From NCBI GenBank assembly GCA_963210345.1, contig OY723406.1, positions 35,812,601 to 35,876,600 of the forward strand: DNA of 64,000 bases. The letters are read 5' to 3'. The DNA is from Inga oerstediana. Lineage: Eukaryota; Streptophyta; Magnoliopsida; Fabales; Fabaceae. Positions 58,030 to 64,000 of this stretch are shown piece after piece. Below the pieces are notes generated by a model. That model did no database searches. It was not told the origin of the DNA and saw only the letters and a list, made by a program, of their open reading frames with translations. Position 1 is the first letter of the stretch. Each line of letters opens with the position of its first letter. Position numbers and translations under genes: made by a program.

Positions 58030-59671
58030 TATGTGAGGTTATGGATGAGAGAACAAGTCTTGACACTTGGCACTATATGGACCGTTGGATCAAGTCAAAG
58101 TGTCAAATATGTTTTTCTCTTTCCTCTCTTATTTAGGACGTTGGGCAAGCTAAAGTGGGAAGAAATTTCAGATCATCATCTTTATCTCATCTCATCTCTT
58201 CCCTCCTCTATTTTCGTTCAGCTAGAGAAGGAAAGAGAAAGAGAAAAACCTAAGGCTAGTGCTTCAAATGACCATGAATGCTCAAATACTCTTTATTAAC
58301 TTTGTTCCAGGTGTTGAGAGCATTATTCCTATGGTTTCAAATTTTTGATTAGTGGTGATTGGAAGCTTGAGAAAATTTGGAAGTGGGGGAAATCAAGAAA
58401 TAGTCTTGGAAAGAAGTTAAGGTAAGCCTTTGGAACCTTTGGACATATTTATTGTGGTCATTGGTTTAGCTTTAAGGATTTTGGACTTTTGCCCTGATTT
58501 TGGCTTAATTTCAAAATATGTGAATTGGTTAGTGTTTAGTGTGAAATTGGTGTCATAGTGTGTCTTTGAGCATTTGAAATTGATTTGGAATGTTGGTTTC
58601 AATTGGTTTGCAATATGATGGTTTGATTGAGTTCTTGGTAAGACATATGGTGGTCATTGTGTAACATGTCAATGGAGGTTGAATTGGGTTGTTTTGATGA
58701 TTTCAATGGATTCCTTATGCAAATTTATGTGGGAATGGTATTTGATATGAATTTGGGAACCATTGGAAGCATTGAAGCAAAACTGAAATGTTGTCCATTG
58801 AAAGTCTATTCTGAGCAGTCTGTTTGCATTGGCGTTTTGAATGACCTAATAATATCAGAAAATTCTGAAACTTTTCAATCTTAAAGATCACATTCTAAGC
58901 TTCAAAATGGATATATAATATGTGTCATTTCGTTTTTTGATCTGGGAGTTCTGGTTGCCCAAAGTTTGATGTTGAAACTGGACTCAATTCTGGAGCAGAT
59001 TGGAATTTTGTGTAAATCTGGATTTGTGTGTTGATTTATGGTAATTAGCCATATTTTTCCTATGAAGATGACTTAAAAATATTTCATTTGGCTTAGGGAT
59101 CAACGCATTTCAGTTTTTCTAGAATTAAATATGATTTTTTGAATTTGCCTTGTCTGCAACGCAAAAGTTTCTGTGCGCATTTTGGCTACAGCCGAAAACC
59201 TTCTATGCGCGTTTTGGCTGCAACCAGAGGATTCTTGGCTGCAATCAACCCCCATTTTCAGCATTTTGAGATTTTGAAAAGTTTTTTCCAACCTAGTACT
59301 TCCCAATTCCTCTAGGTTTTCATTGAGCCTATTATAGTCACTTAAGGAACTTAGGTGGTAACCTATTTTAAGTGTTTGAAAGTGAGAATTAGGAGTAGAA
59401 AATTAATCCGCCATCTTGATTTTGGTGCAACGAAAGCTGACGCATAGTGATACATTATGAATACATAGAGATCGCAGCAGAAGCTGACGCATAGTGTTTA
59501 CAGCCATGAGTACTGTCGTATGTGGTCTGAGCCATGAAACATTGTGATGCTCTGAACATGATCATATATGCTATGTGTTTATGCACTGTGTGAGTGATTT
59601 GTTACTACTGGGATTCTTTTGAATCTCATTCTTTCCTATGACTAACATTTCAGTCAAGGCAAGTAGTGGCT

Positions 59672-60920
59672 TGATGGACCCATGTCGTGTGAGTTCTCAA
59701 AATTAAACTAGGTTAGAAAATGTAGCATAGTAGCTCAACCTAGGTCGTTCTTGTGAGGAGATTAATTTCCAAGTTTCAAAGTAGTAAAATGACAAAAAAC
59801 CTTAAAGTTGTGAGAAATCATTTGAAGAAATTGCTTTTTAAACTAATGAAGTAATATAAACTAAATCAATATTTTTGTATTTTTCAGTTTTTAAAACAAA
59901 GAAGCAAAAGGAATTGAAATTAACACTAATAACAAGATTAATTCAATTAACTAATATAATGATGAAATTGGATTACTTTGAGTTGAGGTTTTAGTTTTCC
60001 TTGCTTGCTAATAATATGAATTCCATAATGAGTCAAGAGGATGGAACTAAGATACCACTAGCTCCATACTTGCAATAATCATTTAATTCATTCCTTTTTC
60101 TTGATTTCCTAACTCGGTCTTCCCTCTTTCAATCCACTCCTCTGTTTCTCTTTTCAATTAATCACAGCCTTTGATCCTCTTCTCTTTAATTGGTCGAACA
60201 CCTCTCAATTTCCCTTTTTGGTCTACAAAGTCGGCTGCTTCTTTTCTTCACAGCCCCTCTTTCTAACGCCTTTCTCATTCTTCCATTCCCTTTATTTTTT
60301 TCATTCAAATAAATGCCTCAGTCCAGCTCTTCCTTCATGCCTCTTCGTCCAGTCCAGATCTTCTCTCAATTAATTATCCCCTTTCGGTCCACCTCATCAA
60401 TCTTGCATTCTTCAAATCGGTTCAACAGCCCCTAAATAATTCAGCCGCCACTTGCTTTCTTTCTCTTTGCAATTCAAGTGTTTTTAGGTTAAAAGTGACT
60501 TGTGCCTTATTTGGATAAGAGGTAAAAATGTGTTTTAACATTAGACACAAAATTGCAACCACCAAACAAGGCCTTTAACCTCCTCTTAGAAAAAATGTGA
60601 AAATCAATTCTGTACTTGTGATGTTCCACTTTTGTCCTTCATTAAGCTCCAAAATAACATCTTTTACCTTGACCACTCAAGTTGTGCCACATCATCACAT
60701 ACAAAATTAAATTCACAAAGTAATATCTTTTTCTCACAATTAAAGAATAATGGGAATAACAAATATTAATTAAAAATATAACAATTTAACTAATATAATT
60801 CCCAAATTATCCTTTTACTAAAATCTCACTTTAATACTTGATTATGCCCAAAATATTCGATTAAGTCCCACAAAAGCCTAAGATTAATTAATAAAAATAT
60901 ATAAATATTAAGCTCTATCA
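59672..60920. mobile_element. LTR-like insertion flanked by long imperfect direct repeats
   Basis: TGATGGACCCATGTCG...AGCTCTATCA, 1,249 bp, absent from the sister LTR at 42447-44909. Its ends and a gtcgttcttgtgaggagatt segment resemble the solo LTR at 25222-26709 (cattcccacgaggattg; ...acctatca). The flanks gtcaaggcaagtagtggct (59653-59671) and gtcaaggcaaatggct (60921-60936) repeat each other, longer than the 5 bp normal for an LTR. Confidence 0.5.
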
Positions 60921-61589
60921 GTCAAGGCAAATGGCTTTAAGGAGAAGCGGTCAACACGGAGTGGTTAGGGCCTTCAAGGATATTTTGGTTTTGATAGTTA
61001 GCTATCAATCTGGGTCTAGGATTACTGTAAATTATTTTTGGGATGTATATAATATTTTGATTATGGTATGTAATCCCCTAGTTGGGAATTATAAACCTGA
61101 CAGTTAGTATATACATGACCCGAGGGTTGCTGGGATTTTTGTCTCATACTTTGATATGTATAAATGTGATTTAACTGCATAAGTAATTATATGCGATAAA
61201 TGCAATTGAGACCAGAACAGGGAAAGAATTTTGAAAGTTTTGTTAAAAACCCTTCCGCAAGAAGGGATTGGAAATGACTTTTGATGATTATTGGTCTCTA
61301 TTTCATTTAAAATTCCAAATTTTGAATTATAATTACGTGTTTAAAGGCAGGGGGTTACAGAATTCATCAAATATGAACTTCGCTTCCTTTACTTGCTTCA
61401 CCTCGTCAGGTGTGTTGGAGTATTTTAGTGATAAAGGGGGACTTTTCTTGTTGGTGCCACCAACTGCACTTACTGTCTTTACCTCTTTTTCATCAGCAGA
61501 AGCCAGGGAATAGTCAGGGAGGAACCCATCAAAGGAACGGTCATTGTCAACACTTGCCATATCTGACCAATAATTGTTTAACACGAAGA

Positions 61590-63019
61590 AAACAATTTTT
61601 AGACATTATTTCAAATAGTTTATGGTAAAAAAACTAAAAAATGTATATAAAATGTTCTGAATAATTTCCAAAAGTAGACAAATAGCATACCCATTTGAAG
61701 ATCATGAATTTATAAATTTTTAATTCCAAAAACATCCCAAAAATACCCCTGCACGCGCCCCCATATGCCCCCAGAAGGTTTATGGTTGTAAAATTCATGG
61801 ACAATAAAAAAATAGAGAAGTTCACTCTCGGGAGGAGGCGTGTGAAGGCCATGCGCCGCCTTGGGGGCTGCCATTAGACACAGTACAATGTCATTGGACT
61901 TGTCTCAAAGCACTGAGCCCAACAGTATCCTATCATGGCCTATATGGCCTCGAGGCGGGTTCCACGCGCCACTAAGGCGTGTTACTCCTATTTTTTTAAT
62001 TTTTAATAATATTTTTTTTGGAAATCAGGTTGGGCCGATTTGGGTCATTTGAACAGGCCTACTGTCCTTGGAATGGGTTTTGAGTCGGGCAGACCCGAAA
62101 CACTGTGTTTTATTTACTTGAAATGCAGCGCCTCCTACTGGCCAAAAGGACATCGTTTCTGCCAGTGTGAAAATGCCTTCGTTTCACTTAATGAAATGAC
62201 GCATCTAGGGGTTTTGGCTAAAACGACACCATTTTTGGCCCCCTGGGTAGTCTTCAACCTCTAGCCGAGTCGTCGTGACCCGGCTGGAGCTCCAACGGAT
62301 CCATCGTGACCCGGCCAGAGTTCCGACAGGTCCGTCATGACCTGCCAAGCTTCTTTCCTTGATATCTCCCTCATCTAACCTTCACTTAAAGCGATTCTAG
62401 TGTTGTTAGAATTGTCTCCTCGATTACTTCACATTTATCACTTTTTTCACACAAAAACTTGTGTTTTCGAAGCCCCAATTCTTGAAGCACTTTGGTAACC
62501 ATTGGATTCACACAAAAGACATGGTCTAGCTCTTTCTTCTTATGTTTTATGATCACATGCACTTATTTATACATTCAAGTTGTTGTTCTTCGGATTCACA
62601 CAGTTTTCAGAAACAATTGACACTTACATAGAAAATGAGAAGAGAGAGAAAAAGTATATAGAATGTTGATCTTTGTAAATAAATGAACATGCTTCATAGG
62701 AAAAGTCGCAAATGAAAATGCAGTGCTTAATATGTGAATTTAATCATGTAAACCAGAAATTGAAAACAAAAAAACTGTAACAAAGGAGAGAGAGATGAAG
62801 GGGGGGAGAATGATACATCTCCATATATACATGCTACTTGACAGAATGATAACACAGTGAACATGCATGTACACAGAATAGCAGTGGAAGGAAAAAAAAT
62901 AAAATATGAACATGTATGAGGAAGGAAAGAATAGAGTACGCAGACGATCATACATAAGCATATATTTATACATTATTATGGTAGAACACACATACAATAT
63001 ATAGCCACAAGATCAAGTA
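61590..63019. other. copia-2 5' leader, no protein recognised
   Basis: About 1.4 kb between the unrecognised relic and the primer site. It includes a GC-richer block at 61860-62340 with gacccggc/gtcgtgacccggc repeats (62265-62340) and aaacgacaccattttt-type sequence common in plant repeats. Small open frames here have no recognisable domain. Confidence 0.45.
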
Positions 63020-63032
63020 TACTCTAATATCA
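63020..63032 (-). promoter_or_regulatory. decayed tRNA-Met primer binding site of copia-2
   Basis: Minus strand TGATATTAGAGT differs from TGGTATCAGAGC at three positions, all transitions, and lies right beside the LTR. Confidence 0.5.
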
Positions 63033-63033
63033 T

Positions 63034-63308
63034 TGAAGGAAAAATATAAATAGATGAAGAGAAGAAACACGTACCGGGTCGAGTCAAATCCGGGTATTGA
63101 GAGCTCACACAAATATTAGACTACAAAAGCCTAATAGGGATTGGCATAGCAGTGCACCAAAACAAGCAAGATCGTAGGAGAGAAGAGATTGCTAGAAAAC
63201 TTAATAGCAGGGGTGGATTGTAATTAAGAAGGCACACCCTATTTATAGTGGTTTAGAGTGGCCACTAATTAGAAAATGTGTACACTCCTTCTTGCCCTCC
63301 AAGCCAGT
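63034..63308 (-). repeat. right LTR (element 5' LTR) of copia-2, cut after 275 bases
   Basis: Matches 48246-48520 (ccgggtcgagtc, gagctcac, cctaatagggattggca, ggcacaccctat) and then stops abruptly at ccaagccagt. Confidence 0.85.
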
Positions 63309-64000
63309 TAGGAGTGGAAACAGGCCAAACCAGGCCAGGCTTTTGCCTTAACAGGCTTGGCCTGTTAAGGCATAAACTGGCCTGAGCCTAGCTTGTGGCC
63401 TATTAGAGGCTAATTTTTAGGCCCAGGCCTGGCCTGTACATAGTCCTGGCCTGGCCTGAAGTCTGTTAAGGAGGCTGGAATTTTTAAAATTTTTTAAGCA
63501 AACCGAGAGGCCTACAGGCCACACTACAAAACAGGCTAACAAGCCATAAGTTGAAAACAGGCCTCCTTAAACACGTCAAAAACAGGCCAAAATTTACATA
63601 AACTACTATCAATGATTCAAAATACATCACAAATACAAGAGACCAACTCCACAGGCCTTCAAGGCAAAGAGGCCAAACTTACATAAATTAATCTAAAATA
63701 CATCACAAAATACAACAGACAACATCAAAGTATGGCAACTACTCCCAAATCATCAAATCTTCAACATAATTTTTTCTTCTTGTCCCAAATTTCCTCTTCT
63801 TGTCCCAAAACCTTGAAAAGAATAAATCAAATGTATAATATTAGATAATAAGAAAATTTTACAAGTAATATCTACAAAAAAAATTAAGTTGAAGAGCAAA
63901 AAAAATAATCAATCTATGAGTTGCTTAAAAAATAATCAATTTAGAAGTTTGAAAACAAAAGGATCTGAAATCTTCATCATTTAGAGAATTAGAATCATGA
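63309..64000. mobile_element. left part of a hAT-like transposon, running off the window
   Basis: The end TAGGAGTGGAAACAGGCC followed by many ggcctgg/ccaggcc units in both orientations is the style of plant hAT elements (TAGGGGTGNAAA ends with GC-rich subterminal repeats). It breaks the copia-2 LTR. No transposase is readable before the window ends, and the 8-bp duplication cannot be checked. Confidence 0.6.

Larger units (their letters stand above)
57675..61359 (+). mobile_element. solo LTR with an internal insertion
   Basis: TGTAATGACCCAATTTGGGG...GGGGGTTACA with the duplication GAATT. It aligns with the complement of 42447-44909, but is about 1.2 kb longer because of the insertion at 59672-60920. 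The open frames inside (58006-58299, 58657-58884, 59100-59306) are not supported as genes. A (GT)n run lies at about 58007-58029. Confidence 0.88.
57340..61584 (-). pseudogene. unrecognised protein relic in the copia-2 leader, split by a solo LTR
   Basis: On the minus strand an ATG near 61560 opens MASVDNDRSFDGFLPDYSLA, continues to AKFIFDEF at about 61364, is broken by the LTR, and resumes at about 57669 with EEEEVDRPRTSLLIKSLAKK and VYGVICGCGRQVTNASNAEF to GLGF, a TAG near 57449, then a further 35 open codons ending DFGIDISSY with a stop near 57346. About 175 codons in one frame across the junction, with the duplicated gaatt removed. It lies between the primer site and gag of copia-2, where no canonical copia gene is expected. 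I do not recognise it. It could be a host sequence captured by the retroelement or a lineage-specific leader ORF. Confidence 0.55.
48246..63308 (-). mobile_element. copia-2: Ty1/copia element, decayed and repeatedly invaded
   Basis: The left LTR (48246-48714) and a truncated right LTR (63034-63308) enclose minus-strand gag-protease-integrase-RT-RNase H remains (about 53045-56990). A weak tRNA-Met primer site adjoins the right LTR and a polypurine tract adjoins the left. A possible left duplication is gaaaa at 48241-48245; the right side cannot be checked because a hAT-like element cuts the LTR. Inserted later: the gag-only element at 49266-52472 and the solo LTR at 57675-61359. Confidence 0.85.

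Noticed and set aside
58006..58299. 97-codon open frame starting MCVCVCVC
   Set aside because: Starts in a GT microsatellite and lies within a solo LTR.

Overview
This window is a block of nested transposable elements from a eudicot plant nuclear genome. It is AT-rich and carries only plant-type mobile DNA: Ty1/copia and chromovirus-type retroelements with initiator tRNA-Met primer sites, CACTA transposons with TNP2, DUF4218/DUF4216, Transposase_24 and Ulp1-like parts, an endogenous caulimovirid, PIF/Harbinger, hAT and Helitron pieces. I see no intact ordinary host gene. The species cannot be named from the sequence.

Layout, left to right. 1-800: decayed Helitron/PIF1-type helicase, running off the left edge. 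1.1-1.9 kb: copia RT scrap and an LTR scrap. From 2068 a CACTA-like transposon (here CACTA-0) begins; its right end was not found. It acted as a landing pad. An endogenous pararetrovirus (2461-19286, with 240-bp terminal redundancy) sits in it, and that virus copy is split by an 8.4-kb Ty1/copia element (8922-17356, 5-bp target duplication TCCAC). CACTA-0 also holds an exon copied from an ABC1-type kinase gene (about 19646-19869), a solo LTR (20839-22264) and a second CACTA element, CACTA-1 (22358-33488, duplication GGT). CACTA-1 has TNP2 and Transposase_24/Ulp1-like pseudogenes, and one exon is split by a solo LTR (25222-26709).

34.1-35.5 kb: a truncated LTR and a possible MITE. 35711-45918: a third CACTA (CACTA-2, duplication GCC), older and more broken, carrying a solo LTR (38692-40337) and a PIF/Harbinger-like element (41534-44934) that itself holds a solo LTR (42447-44909). 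45927-47198: another solo LTR. 48246 to at least 63308: a second copia element on the minus strand. It contains a very young, structurally complete gag-protease-only LTR element (49266-52472, one mismatch between its LTRs) and a solo LTR (57675-61359) with a further insertion. The right copia LTR is cut by a hAT-like element from 63309 to the window end.

By nesting, the pararetrovirus is older than the copia element inside it, the CACTA elements are older than the solo LTRs within them, and the gag-only element at 49266-52472 is the youngest insertion. It is also the only one with an uninterrupted coding sequence. All functional calls rest on reading motifs and terminal duplications by eye; no database search was run.
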